This document shows, piece after piece, positions 49,522 through 63,277 of a stretch of 64,000 nt of DNA. Source of the DNA: Gammaproteobacteria bacterium (GTDB lineage Bacteria > Pseudomonadota > Gammaproteobacteria > Steroidobacterales > Steroidobacteraceae); NCBI GenBank assembly GCA_016882265.1, contig VGVB01000004.1:1-64000 (forward strand), written 5' to 3'. Both the position numbers and the translations under genes were made by a program. Each line of letters begins with the position of its first letter. Positions within the stretch are counted from its first letter, which is position 1. The notes under the pieces are model-generated. The model saw nothing but the letters and a program-made list of their open reading frames with translations. It was not told the origin of the DNA and did not search any database.

Positions 49522-51435
49522 TCAAGTAGCCGGCGCTTCGGGCCAGTACTTCAGAACAGGTCCAAGAGCCTCCACGAGGGGCCCAAGCCAGGGCTCGAAA
49601 TGGCGCCACTGATCCAGGCCCTCGCGATAGATGGGCTGGCGTACCTGTTCGGAACTGGCCGTGCGCACCGCGCGCTCGTTCTCCCAGAAACGCAGGCAGG
49701 CCGGCTCCCAGGGCAGCCCGCAGTAGTCGAGCAGGCGGCGGACCTCGCCCTCGAAGTCGGCAATGAGCTGTTCGTAGATCACGCGATGCACGCGCCCCGG
49801 CAGCACGGCGTCGAAGTGCGCCATCAGGCCGACGTAATCGCGGTAGTAGCGGCCGAGCTCGGCCAGGTCATAGGTGAAATGCTGGCCGCGCGCGAAGTGC
49901 TGTTTGAAGCAGGAAAAGCAGCAGGCCAACGGATGCCGGCGCGCGTCGATGATCTTCGCGTTCGGCAGCAGCAGATGAATGAAACCGACATGCGCGAAAT
50001 TGTTCGGCATCTTGTCGATGAAGAACGGCGCAGTCGTCTTGCGCTGGATGCGCGTCTGCGCGCGGTAGCGCTCGCCCAGGGCCTGCAGATCGGCGGCACT
50101 CAGCGTGGCGAGGATTTCGGGATAGCGCGACGCCTGCTGGCGCGTCTTCTTCGCGCCGAGTTCACGCACGATGCCGGGCACATCCGGCAACTCCATCGTG
50201 CCCTCGACCAGCGGGTGGCTGGCGAGGATCTGCTCGAGCAGGGTCGAGCCTGAACGCGGCAGCCCAACGATGAAGATCGGGTCCGGGGCGGTGCAGCCGA
50301 AACCGCGGCGCTCAGAAAAGAACTGCTGGGACAACAGCCGCTTGGACCGCTCTACGAGGCCGGCCAGCTCCTCCGGGTCGTAGTGGACGCTGCCGCGGCG
50401 CAGCCGGTTGCCCTCGGCGTAGTGCCGGAACGAACCGGTCCAGTCGCCGCGATCTTCGAGCGCCTTGCCGATCGTGAAATGGAAATGGAAGCGGTCCTCG
50501 ACGGTCAGCTCGGCCTCCGTGAGCCAGCGCTCGAACTGCGCGAGCTCGGCGTCGCTGAAGCGGAAGGTCTTCAGGTTGGCAAGGCTCCACCAGGTCTCGC
50601 CGCAGGCTGGCGCCAGCTCGAGGCTCTTCCGGTAGGCGGCGATGCATTCGTCCTGCCGGCCCGCGGCCTTGAGCGCGTGACCGTAGCTCATCCAGGCCTT
50701 CGCCTGACCCGGATACTCGGCCAGCACCTCGTGGTAGAGCTCGATGGAGCGCGAGTACTCGCCGATCCGGCCGAGGATCGCGGCCTTCAGGTTGCGGTAG
50801 CCGGGGTTGCGCGGCTCGACGGCCAGCGCGCGGTCGATCTCGGCGAGCGCGGCCTCGGCCCTGGTCTGGCGATGCAGCACGAGGGCGAGGTTGTGCCGGG
50901 CGGCCGTGAACCCGGGCGCCAGTTCGAGGCAGCGTTCGAGGAGCTTCTGCGCATCGCCATAGCGACCGAGGCGCGAGGCCACCTCGGCGAGCATGCGGAT
51001 CGCGGCCACGTCGGTCGGGTGTTGCCACAGGTGCTGGCGCAGCAGCGCCTCGGCCACCGCGATGCGGTTGTCGCAGAGCGCCGCCGCGGCCTCGAGCAGG
51101 CGCGGATCGTGGGCCGCATGCTTCAGGTGCTGCGCGTAGGCCTGGTCGGCTCCGGCCGCATCGCCGAGCGCGGTGAGATGATCGGCCAGCGCCCGCCAAG
51201 CATCGGGCAGATTCGCATCGATCGCGACGGCCTGGCGCAGTGCGGCGACTGCCGCATCGCCATGGCCGAGCGCGCCCTCGGCCAGCCCAAGCAGCAGCAG
51301 CGCGCGTGGCTGTCCCGGTATGACGGCGAGGATCTCGCGGGCCTGCTCCACGGCGAGGCGCGGCTCGCTGGCCAGCAGTCTCTCGGCGTGCGCGAGGGCG
51401 ACCTCGAGCGTGCCGCTCGGCTCGGCCGCAGTCAC
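49522..51435 (-). CDS. TPR-repeat sulfotransferase-family protein
   Basis: This is a 637-residue two-part protein. The N-terminal 300 residues are tetratricopeptide repeats (for example GYRNLKAAILGRIGEYSRSIELYHEVL and AKAWMSYGHALKAAGRQDECIAAYRKSLELAP). The rest is a Sulfotransfer_3-type domain with the PAPS 5'-phosphosulfate loop PIFIVGLPRSGSTLLEQ near 385-400, DKMPNNFAHVGFIHLLLPNAKIID and the later RHPLACCFSCF. The acceptor is unknown; such proteins are often next to TonB receptors. GTG 51435 overlaps the APC permease stop (GTGA). Confidence 0.9.
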   Translation of the reverse strand: MTAAEPSGTLEVALAHAERLLASEPRLAVEQAREILAVIPGQPRALLLLGLAEGALGHGDAAVAALRQAVAIDANLPDAWRALADHLTALGDAAGADQAYAQHLKHAAHDPRLLEAAAALCDNRIAVAEALLRQHLWQHPTDVAAIRMLAEVASRLGRYGDAQKLLERCLELAPGFTAARHNLALVLHRQTRAEAALAEIDRALAVEPRNPGYRNLKAAILGRIGEYSRSIELYHEVLAEYPGQAKAWMSYGHALKAAGRQDECIAAYRKSLELAPACGETWWSLANLKTFRFSDAELAQFERWLTEAELTVEDRFHFHFTIGKALEDRGDWTGSFRHYAEGNRLRRGSVHYDPEELAGLVERSKRLLSQQFFSERRGFGCTAPDPIFIVGLPRSGSTLLEQILASHPLVEGTMELPDVPGIVRELGAKKTRQQASRYPEILATLSAADLQALGERYRAQTRIQRKTTAPFFIDKMPNNFAHVGFIHLLLPNAKIIDARRHPLACCFSCFKQHFARGQHFTYDLAELGRYYRDYVGLMAHFDAVLPGRVHRVIYEQLIADFEGEVRRLLDYCGLPWEPACLRFWENERAVRTASSEQVRQPIYREGLDQWRHFEPWLGPLVEALGPVLKYWPEAPAT

Positions 51436-52748
51436 GCCTTCGGCTCCGGCAATGCCGCCGCGGCGGCGCGCCGGCGGCGCAGCAGCCAGATCGGGATGCC
51501 CGTCGCCATCAGTGCCAGCGCCCACAGGAACGGTTCCGTGCCGATGCCGGCGAACACGAACACCGTGTAGCCGATGCCGATGAGGCCGACGGTCACCGCC
51601 GGCCGCGGCAGACTGCCCGGCCGGCGCCGCGCCAGCACGACGAGCGCCAGCGCGCAGCAGGTATAGATCGGCAGATTTGCCGCGGTCGCGACCACGGTCA
51701 GGAAGGTGAAGCCCTCGACGAAACTGCGGCTGTAGTTCATCAGCGCGAGCAGCGTGCCGAGCACGGCGACCAGCAGCAGCGCCGCGGCCGGCGCGCCCCG
51801 GCGGTTGCAGCGGCCGAGCAGTGCCGGCAGCAGGCCATGGCTGGCGAGCGTCCGGGTCAGCTCGCCGGACAGCAGCGTCCAGCCGTTCACCGCACCCATG
51901 CCGCTGACCAGGATCAGGAAGCCGACCCAGCGGCCGTTGCCGACGCCGATGAAGTGATCGAGCACGGTGACGAACGGAGCGGCGGACGCCGCCAGCCGGG
52001 CCTGCGGGATCAGCAGCAGCGCGACCGCGGTGACCGCGACGTAGACCAGTGCCGCGAGCAGTGTGCCGGTCAGCGTTGCGCGCGGCAGCGTGCGCTCGGG
52101 ATTCTGCACGCGGCTCGCCGGCACTACCGCCGACTCGATGCCGAGCATCGCGAACAGCGCGATCGCAGCAGCGGCCATCGTGCCCGACAGCGTGACCGGT
52201 GTCGGCGGCACGTTGCTGACGAAGGCGGCGGGTTCGCTGAGCAGCGTCCACAGCCCGAAGCCGAGCACCAGCACGAGCGGCGTCAGCTTCAATGCTGCGG
52301 TCAGCACCTGCACCCGGCCACCGCTGCGCAGGCCGAGCAGATTCACCAGCGTGAACAGCCACAGCATGCCGGCGGTCAGGATGGCTGGCGGAACGCCGGC
52401 GAACACCGGCAATTCGGTGGCGACGTAGCCCGCGACGCCGACCGCGATGGTCGCGGTGCCGACCCAGACGGCGATCCAGTAGCACCACAGTGCCGCTGCT
52501 GCCCAGACGCCGCCGAGGGCCGTGCCGATGTACGTGAACGGGCCGTCGGCCTGCGGCATCTGCCGCGCCAGCAGCGCGAGCGCGAGCGCCAGCGCGATGC
52601 AGCCGATGACAGTCACCGCCCAGGCGAGCAGCGCGTTCAGGCCATATGGCGCCAGCGAGGCCGGCTGGACGAAGATGCCGATGCCGATGATGTTGCCGAC
52701 GACCAGCGCGGTCGCCATCCAGAAGCCGAGCTGCCGATCGACGCTCAC
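51432..52748 (-). CDS. APC-family amino-acid/polyamine permease
   Basis: This is a 438-residue inner-membrane transporter with 12 predicted helices. The family helix-1 motif VVGNIIGIGIFVQPASLAPYG and the helix-2/3 region RQMPQADGPFTYIG are clear; helix 6 reads FAMLGIESAVVPASRVQNPERTLPRATL. The Arg/Glu-containing pattern suggests antiporters of the arginine/agmatine or cationic amino-acid type, but the substrate is not certain. GTG 52748 overlaps the stop of the amidohydrolase, and its own stop overlaps the TPR-sulfotransferase start. Confidence 0.9.
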   Translation of the reverse strand: MSVDRQLGFWMATALVVGNIIGIGIFVQPASLAPYGLNALLAWAVTVIGCIALALALALLARQMPQADGPFTYIGTALGGVWAAAALWCYWIAVWVGTATIAVGVAGYVATELPVFAGVPPAILTAGMLWLFTLVNLLGLRSGGRVQVLTAALKLTPLVLVLGFGLWTLLSEPAAFVSNVPPTPVTLSGTMAAAAIALFAMLGIESAVVPASRVQNPERTLPRATLTGTLLAALVYVAVTAVALLLIPQARLAASAAPFVTVLDHFIGVGNGRWVGFLILVSGMGAVNGWTLLSGELTRTLASHGLLPALLGRCNRRGAPAAALLLVAVLGTLLALMNYSRSFVEGFTFLTVVATAANLPIYTCCALALVVLARRRPGSLPRPAVTVGLIGIGYTVFVFAGIGTEPFLWALALMATGIPIWLLRRRRAAAAALPEPKA

Positions 52749-54101
52749 TGGATCAATCTGCCGGCCACGGCGACGAGCCGGCCGTCCTTGATCACCGCGG
52801 CAACCTGCCGGAGCTGTTCGACATCTTCGAGCGGGTCGCCGGACACGGCGATCAGATCGGCCCGTTGGCCGGGAGCCACCGAGCCGAGTTCGTGCTGGCG
52901 GCCGAGCGCAGTGGCGGCGCCGCTGGTCGCGGCGCGGATGGTCTCGAGCGGACTCATGCCGTACCGCACCATGTAGGCGAACTGCCGTGCGTTCTCGCCG
53001 TGCGGATACACGCCACTGTCGGTGCCGAAGCCGATAAGCACGCCAGCCCGCACCGCCCGGCGGAAGCCCTCGCGCTGCGCGTCGGTGGTCTCCTCGTTCT
53101 TGCGCATCACCGCGGCGCTCCAGCCCTCGCGCCGGCCGGCGGCGGCGATGTAGTCGCCATTGTAGACATCAGCGACCAGCCAGGTGCCGTGCTCACGCAT
53201 GAGCCGGATGCCCTCGTCGTCGAGCAGCGAACCATGCTCGATGCTGCGCACGCCGGCGCGCACGGCGTCGTGGATGCCGCGCGCACCATGCGCGTGGGCG
53301 ACCACGTAGCTGCCCGCCCGGGCTGCTTCCTCCACGGCGGCGCGCAGCTCGCTCTCGTCATACTCGGAGGCACCAGGCTCGGTGCCCTCGGTCAGCACTG
53401 CGCCGGTTGCGATGATCTTGATGAAGTCCGCGCCGCCGGCCAGCAGTTCGCGCACACGCTGGCGGATTTCGTCGGCCGAATCGGCGACACCGCGGCGCAT
53501 GTCCGCCGCCGGCGTCAGGCCGGGCGGCAGTCCGGTGACCTCGCCGCCGCCGCCGCTGACCGTGACGTAGGCCCCGGCGACGAACATCCGCGGACCTGGC
53601 ACCAGGCCGGCGTTGATCGCATCGCGCAGCTCGACGTCGAGGAAGGCGCGGTAACTGCCAACGTCCCGGACAGTGGTGAAACCGGCGGCCAGCGTCTGGC
53701 GCGCATGCGCCGCGCCCAGCAGCACCTCGCGCGCCGGGGAGCTGCGTAGCGGCTGCGCCGGATCCGCGCCGAACAGGTCGCCGATCAGGTGGGTGTGCAG
53801 GTCGATCAGGCCCGGCAGCACGGTGTAGGCCGACCAGTCGATGTCCGGCGGCCGCGCGTCCGCGGCCCGGTCGGCCCAGGGGCCGGTCGCCGCGATCCGG
53901 CCGTCCACGATGCCGATGGCCTGATCCACGAGAACGATGCCGCGTTCGACGTCGAGCAGGTGCCCGGCGCGGACCAGCAGTGTTTCCGCCAGCGCCGGCG
54001 GAGCGGCCAACACGAGGCCGGCAGCGACGGTGGCCGCTGCGGCCTGCGCCATCAGGCGTCGTGCTGCGCTAGCATGGGGGGCGGGCAACACAGGTATCGC
54101 C

Positions 54102-54103
<2 letters not shown>
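52745..54103 (-). CDS. Exported amidohydrolase (imidazolonepropionase/prolidase-like)
   Basis: This is a 452-residue metal-dependent hydrolase. The signal peptide is long (about residues 1-39, with RR before LMAQAAAATVAAGLVLAAPPALA). The metal ligands look complete: GLIDLHTHL (HxH), the carboxylated-Lys region FIKIIATGAVL, VVAHAHGARGIHDAVRAGVRSIEHGS and GFGTDSGVYPHG. Relatives act as Xaa-Pro or cyclic-amide hydrolases. ATG 54103 overlaps the divergent peptidase ATG (54102); ATG 54052 is an alternative that would lose the basic part of the signal peptide. Confidence 0.88.
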
Positions 54104-57347
<3,244 letters not shown>

Positions 57348-57473
57348 CCACGGCCCGATGACCGCGCCGCTGAGAATCCGGTCGTTGGCGCTGGTTTTTC
57401 CGGGCACCGGGTGCAGGCGGATGTCGTAGCGCAGGACGCCGGGCAAGGTCGGCGCGCAGTGAGGACGCTGGCC

Positions 57474-57734
57474 ATGGACTATCTGTACTCGTTGTATGAT
57501 GCATTGGTGAGCAGCAACGTCCCCGGCGAGAAAGCGCGGGCCGTCGTCGATTCGATGGAGCGGGACATGGGCACGACGCCGGCTACCAAGGCGGGCCTGC
57601 AGGTTCTCCGGCAGGACGTCGAGAATTGACTGGCGCTCGTCGAAGTGCTGCGCCTGTCGATGACCATCCGCCTCGGTTCCATGCTGTTCGTCGGCTTCGG
57701 CGCGATGCTCGCGGCGCTGCGGGCCTGGACCTGA
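57474..57734 (+). pseudogene. Small coiled-coil membrane protein (DUF1640-like) split by an in-frame TGA
   Basis: ATG 57474, with GAGGACG upstream, begins MDYLYSLYDALVSSNVPGEK, then a helical region to LRQDVEN. The TGA at 57627-57629 stops it at 51 residues. In the same frame the sequence goes on as LALVEVLRLSMTIRLGSMLFVGFGAMLAALRA, exactly the hydrophobic C-terminal tail such proteins need, and ends at the TGA 57732-57734. By pattern it belongs to small DUF1640/CCDC90-like proteins with a membrane tail. It is probably a nonsense mutation or sequence error; readthrough cannot be excluded. Confidence 0.6.
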
Positions 57735-57762
57735 GACCGCGGTCGGTCGGGACGAGCCGTTG

Positions 57763-58554
57763 ATGGGCAGCGCCTGGGAGCACCTCGCCCTCGAGTGGCC
57801 GGCGGAGTTCGTGGCGGTGCTCTGCCTCAATCGCCCGCACCGCGCCAACGCGCTGAACACGGCGCTGGCGCAGGAGTTGGCCCAGGCCTTCACGGCCATC
57901 GGCGCCGGGACCGACTGCCGCTGCCTGATCCTGACTGGTGCCGGCGAGCGGGCGTTCTGCGCCGGTGCCGACCTCAAGGACCGCCTGAACATGGACCTCG
58001 CGGCGTGGCAGGCGCAGCACCAGGCGTTCCAGGAAGCAGCGGCGGCGATGCGCGCCTGCCCGCTGCCGGTCATCGTCGCGGTCAACGGCGCGGCCTTCGG
58101 CGGCGGCCTCGAAATCACATTGATCGGCGATTTCGCGCTGGCCGCCGATACGGCGCGTTTCGCGCTCACCGAAGTAACGCTCGGCATCATGCCCGGCCTC
58201 GGCGGCACGCAGCGCCTCGCCCGCGCGGCCGGCCGGCGGCGCGCGGCGCAGCAGATCCTGACCGGGCAGGTGTTCAGCGCGGCCGAGGCCTGCGCGTGGG
58301 GTATCGTCAACGAGGTGCACCCGCCAGAGCGGCTGCTGCCGCGCGCCATCGAGCTGGCCGGTGCGATCGCGGCCAACGCGCCGCTCGCCGTGCGCGCGGC
58401 GAAGGCGGCGATTCGGGCCACCGACGATTTGCCGCTGACCGAGGGGCTCGGCCGCGAGCGCGAGCTGTACCGCACGCTGATCGAGACCGCCGACCGCCGC
58501 GAGGGCATCGCCGCCTTCAACGAGAAGCGCAAGCCCCGCTTCACGGGCCGCTGA
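57763..58554 (+). CDS. Enoyl-CoA hydratase/isomerase-family protein
   Basis: This is a 263-residue crotonase-fold enzyme. The oxyanion-hole sequences are AFCAGADLKDR and NGAAFGGGLEITLIGDFALAA. Both catalytic Glu positions of true enoyl-CoA hydratases are present (GGGLE and LTEVTLGIMPGLGGTQRLAR), so it should hydrate enoyl-CoA in fatty-acid or amino-acid breakdown (methylglutaconyl-CoA hydratase-like relatives are also possible). ATG 57763 is preferred to TTG 57760. The gene stands alone, with no other beta-oxidation gene nearby. Confidence 0.9.
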   Translation: MGSAWEHLALEWPAEFVAVLCLNRPHRANALNTALAQELAQAFTAIGAGTDCRCLILTGAGERAFCAGADLKDRLNMDLAAWQAQHQAFQEAAAAMRACPLPVIVAVNGAAFGGGLEITLIGDFALAADTARFALTEVTLGIMPGLGGTQRLARAAGRRRAAQQILTGQVFSAAEACAWGIVNEVHPPERLLPRAIELAGAIAANAPLAVRAAKAAIRATDDLPLTEGLGRERELYRTLIETADRREGIAAFNEKRKPRFTGR

Positions 58555-58581
58555 CGGCGCGTTTCGGCCAAGGGCCGCGCG

Positions 58582-59652
58582 ATGCCGAATGTCCCGCGAT
58601 CACGATTGCGCGCCGCGGCCCTGCTTGGCGCGCTGCTGCTCGCTGGCACACCGGTCGCCGGCGCCCGCACCCTGCTGTTCGCGGACTTCGGCGCGGACCG
58701 CGGCCCGCGTGCGGCGGCGCTGCGCTGGTTTGCGGCGGAACTGGAGCGCCGCTCCGGCGGGACGCTCACGATCCGTTTCCATTGGGGCGGCGCGCTGCTC
58801 GGCGCGAATGCCGCACTGCAGGGCACGGCCGACGGGGTCGCGGATCTCGCCTCGATCACCGGCTGGACCGCGCCGCGCGTGCTGCGCGGCTACAACCTCG
58901 GCGATCTGCCGATCGGCGACGCCGACATCTGGGTCGGCATGCGCGCGATGCATGCGCTCGCCACCACGCATCCGGAGCTGCAGGCGGAGTTTGCGCGCGC
59001 CGGTGTCGTGTACCTGACCAACTACTCCACCGGGCCGATCCAGCTTCTCTGTACGCGCGAGCTGCCGGGGCTCGCCGCTCTGGCCAGGGTCAAAGTGCGC
59101 GGCTCGGGACCGTACGCGAGGATCCTCGCCGACCTCGGCGCGCGGGTGCAGCGCATGGCGCAGCCGGAGGTTTATCAGGCGCTGGCCGCCGGGCTGCTCG
59201 ACTGCAACCAGAACTACTATTACGGCATGCTCGCCTACCGGCAGTACGAGGTGGCGAGCCATGTGCTCGAGCTCGACTGGGGCCAGAACCTCGCCTTTGG
59301 CGTGGTGATGAACGCGGCCGCGCATGCGCGCCTGTCGGCGGCCGAGCGGCGCGTGCTGGCGGAAGTGGCCTCCGACTTCGTCGATGATTTCGCCGGCCGC
59401 ATGGTTACGGCGAACGCGGACGCGCGCACGGCGATGCTGGCCGGCAGCAGCGGTGCGGGCATCACGGTGACGCCGCTCGGCCCGGCCGGGCGCGCGCAGC
59501 TCGCCGCCGCGGGCGAACGCTACATCGAGCGCTGGCTCGCCGAAGCTGCCGCGGATGGGCGTGACGGGGCCGGCATTCTGGCTGCGTATCGCGCGCACCT
59601 CGATTCGTTCGCGCGCGAGCGCGACGCGCTGGGCTATCCGTGGACCCGCTGA
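58582..59652 (+). CDS. TRAP transporter substrate-binding protein (DctP family), orphan
   Basis: This is a 356-residue exported binding protein of the DctP family. A signal peptide (RAAALLGALLLAGTPVAGA) leads to RTLLFADFGADRGPRAAALRWFAAELERRSGG, and later GTADGVADLASITGWTAPR, KVRGSGPYARIL and LAAGLLDCNQNYYYGML. The Arg that binds a carboxylate in DctP proteins is expected near KVRGSG. No permease genes are nearby; the DctQM pair at 3134-5040 has its own binding protein. The stop is followed in the same frame by the truncated molybdopterin subunit. Confidence 0.85.
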   Translation: MPNVPRSRLRAAALLGALLLAGTPVAGARTLLFADFGADRGPRAAALRWFAAELERRSGGTLTIRFHWGGALLGANAALQGTADGVADLASITGWTAPRVLRGYNLGDLPIGDADIWVGMRAMHALATTHPELQAEFARAGVVYLTNYSTGPIQLLCTRELPGLAALARVKVRGSGPYARILADLGARVQRMAQPEVYQALAAGLLDCNQNYYYGMLAYRQYEVASHVLELDWGQNLAFGVVMNAAAHARLSAAERRVLAEVASDFVDDFAGRMVTANADARTAMLAGSSGAGITVTPLGPAGRAQLAAAGERYIERWLAEAAADGRDGAGILAAYRAHLDSFARERDALGYPWTR

Positions 59653-59697
59653 AGCCGGCTGATTCCGCCACGCCGGCCCCGGCGCGCGCCGAGCGCT

Positions 59698-61350
<1,653 letters not shown>

Positions 61351-61382
61351 GCCGCGACGCGCGTTCGCCGATCAGCGCCGCG

Positions 61383-61589
61383 CTACAGTCGCAGGTTCGG
61401 CATGGGTCCGCAGGGTTCGCGGGCAGGCCAGCGCGGGCACAAGGCCTCGACGACCACCATCAGGTCGTCCAGTGCGGCGAAGGGGTCGGCGGGGCGGCCG
61501 AGCTGCTGCTCCAGCCCACCGTTGGCCGCGAGCAGATGGCGGGCCCCGGTGGTCACTTCCGGCTCAGTCGAGTTCGGCGAGCAATTCAT
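61383..61589 (-). CDS. Small protein downstream of a nucleotidyltransferase
   Basis: This 68-residue frame overlaps the end of the nucleotidyltransferase gene by 26 nt. It encodes a helical sequence (FAALDDLMVVVEAL) and a conspicuous end, CPRWPAREPCGPMPNLRL. A GTG at 61556 would start a 57-residue version 7 nt after the upstream stop. I recognise no named family. The tight overlap suggests it is the partner of the nucleotidyltransferase, as in two-gene toxin-antitoxin-like cassettes, but this is inference only. Confidence 0.5.
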   Translation of the reverse strand: MNCSPNSTEPEVTTGARHLLAANGGLEQQLGRPADPFAALDDLMVVVEALCPRWPAREPCGPMPNLRL

Positions 61590-62097
61590 CGAGCAGCGGT
61601 TCCCGGTCGAAGAGGCGGAAATAGTCCCGCAGTTCGGCGCGATTCAGATTATCACGGTTGACTCGTAGCAGGGCCCGGATGTCTTCCAGGTCCTGCGTCC
61701 GGCGTGGGTTGTTGACCAGCGCCTGCAGCTTGAACGCGATCAGGCCTGCCAGGCCGATGACCCGGAGCTGCCCGAACGGCGTGGCGTGGGTCGTGGCGCT
61801 GGCGAGCAGCTTGCGGGCCGCGGGCCGGCGCGCGTAGAGCAGGGCGACACGCTCGTCGCCCCGAACGTAGTTGCCGGCGTCAGTGCTTCGATGGATGCAG
61901 CGATAACCGAGCGCCAGCAGTTCGCGGTGCACCGCATCGGCTGCGGTGCTGTCGGTCAGCAGGTCCACGTCCTGCGTGGCTCGTACCACACCATGCGGTG
62001 CGAGCGCGAGCCCGCCGATCAGTGCCGCGGCGGCCTGCGCCTGTTCGAGTGCCGCAAGGACTTCCGTGATCTGTCTGCCCATCCGGGAGCCGGCCAT
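61564..62097 (-). CDS. Nucleotidyltransferase-fold protein (AbiEii/MNT-like)
   Basis: This is a 177-residue protein of the minimal nucleotidyltransferase type. The active-site strand has ALIGGLALAPHGVVRATQDVDLLTD, i.e. GG followed by RxTxDxD. The C-terminal half has LIAFKLQALVNNPRRTQDLEDIRALL, the usual Lys/Arg-Asp-Asp pattern of this family. Relatives occur as the enzyme half of toxin-antitoxin or abortive-infection pairs. ATG 62097 has GCAGGA upstream; ATG 62082 is an alternative. A small overlapping gene follows. Confidence 0.8.
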   Translation of the reverse strand: MAGSRMGRQITEVLAALEQAQAAAALIGGLALAPHGVVRATQDVDLLTDSTAADAVHRELLALGYRCIHRSTDAGNYVRGDERVALLYARRPAARKLLASATTHATPFGQLRVIGLAGLIAFKLQALVNNPRRTQDLEDIRALLRVNRDNLNRAELRDYFRLFDREPLLDELLAELD

Positions 62098-62263
62098 GGA
62101 CGCATCCTGCCAAAGGCGGCTGCCAGGTGCCATAGCGGCCGATCCGGTCCATCCACAATCCGGATGATCCGTTGCCTCGGCCTCGCGAGATTGCAGCGTC
62201 CTGACCACAACTCGAGAGCCCGCTGCTGGCAGCGCCAGCGGAGCACCAGTATCCCGTCGCTGC

Positions 62264-62293
62264 TTGTCAGCCTCGCGGCGCCCGGTGTATAAG
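62264..62293 (+). promoter_or_regulatory. Sigma-70 promoter for the CARDB gene
   Basis: TTGTCA (62264-62269) and TATAAG (62288-62293) are separated by 18 bp. The transcript would begin near 62300, leaving about an 80-nt leader before ATG 62380. The surrounding 62098-62379 gap holds no gene I can support. Confidence 0.55.
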
Positions 62294-62379
62294 AAGACAA
62301 AAGACGAAATCAGCGATCAACAGGCTCCGTCGCATCCATGCAGCGGGGCGGCTGGTTGCTGTCGCAGAGGGGGAGTGTC

Positions 62380-63276
62380 ATGCCTGACCGAAACCCGGGA
62401 ACGGCCGGCAGCATCGCTCGAACTGTGGTCTTGTTGGCCGTGCTCTCCGCGGGTGGTGCCCCGCTGATAGCTGCGACGCTGACCAAGGTGGACCTGGTGA
62501 TCGCCAGCGGTGTGCCGACGGCAACACCGAACTACGTTCGTGCGGGCCAGACCGTCCAGCTCTCGGCCTGGCGGGTCAGCAACCCGGGGACGGACCCCGT
62601 TGGGGGCTTCTCGAACGGCTTCTATCTCTCCACCGATGCAGCCATCACGCCAGGCGACATCTATCTGGGTGGCAATTCAAACAGCGGCCTCGCTGCGGGC
62701 GGGAGCTTCAACTGGAGCAGCCCGACCCTGACGATTCCTGCGCTCACCGCGCCGGGGAAGTACTACATCGGGATCCTGGTCGACCGGACCAACGCCGTCG
62801 CGGAGTCCAATGAGGGCAACAACTTCGTCAGCGTTCCGCTGGCGGTAGAGCTGCCTCTGCGGCCGGACCTGGTGATCACGAGCGGCACGCCCACCGTGAC
62901 GCCTTCATCCATCGTCGATGCGGGTGGACGTCTCACGCTGTCGGGCTGGACAGTCGCGAACCAGGGGCCGGGGGACTCCGGGAGTTTCCGCGTCGCCTAT
63001 TACCTGTCCCGCGATGCAGTGTTTTCTGACATCGATTCGAGAGTTGGCCGGGATGACTCGGCTTCAAGCTATCAGTCGATCAGTGGTCTGGCCGCAGGCG
63101 CGAGCTACTCCAGGGGAGATCAAATTCTGGAGATCTACCCCCCCACTCGAAGAACACTACCCCTCGGGTCCTCTTACATCCTGATCGTGGTCGACGACAA
63201 CAACGGAGTCGCTGAGTCCGACGAGAGCAACAACGTCGTCAGCGTGCCGCTGACCGTCGTCAGTTCCGGGCAGTGA
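62380..63276 (+). CDS. Secreted protein with two CARDB domains
   Basis: This is a 298-residue exported protein. A signal peptide (about 1-36, TVVLLAVLSAGGAPLIA) is followed by two immunoglobulin-like CARDB repeats of about 115 residues. Each opens with PDLVI/VDLVIASGVPT and closes with the hallmark VAESNEGNNFVSVPL or VAESDESNNVVSVPL. CARDB domains bind partners or carbohydrate and occur in adhesins and secreted enzymes; none of the latter is fused here. GAGGGGG upstream supports ATG 62380. Third codon positions are less GC-rich than in neighbours. It ends 1 nt from the convergent S9 gene. Confidence 0.85.
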   Translation: MPDRNPGTAGSIARTVVLLAVLSAGGAPLIAATLTKVDLVIASGVPTATPNYVRAGQTVQLSAWRVSNPGTDPVGGFSNGFYLSTDAAITPGDIYLGGNSNSGLAAGGSFNWSSPTLTIPALTAPGKYYIGILVDRTNAVAESNEGNNFVSVPLAVELPLRPDLVITSGTPTVTPSSIVDAGGRLTLSGWTVANQGPGDSGSFRVAYYLSRDAVFSDIDSRVGRDDSASSYQSISGLAAGASYSRGDQILEIYPPTRRTLPLGSSYILIVVDDNNGVAESDESNNVVSVPLTVVSSGQ

Positions 63277-63277
63277 G

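Noticed and set aside
51436..52488. An N-terminal extension of the TPR-sulfotransferase to 988 residues
   Set aside because: The extension lies antiparallel in frame within the APC permease gene on the same strand and has no domain; GTG 51435 with the GTGA overlap is better.
57350..57465. A minus-strand stretch reading LRYDIRLHPVPGKTSANDRI
   Set aside because: It looks protein-like, but I cannot find a start, a stop at a sensible place or a known family, and it runs into antisense of the peptidase.
57627..57629. TGA read as selenocysteine in the small coiled-coil protein
   Set aside because: No redox motif, no visible SECIS-like hairpin and no known selenoprotein family of this kind; nonsense mutation is simpler.
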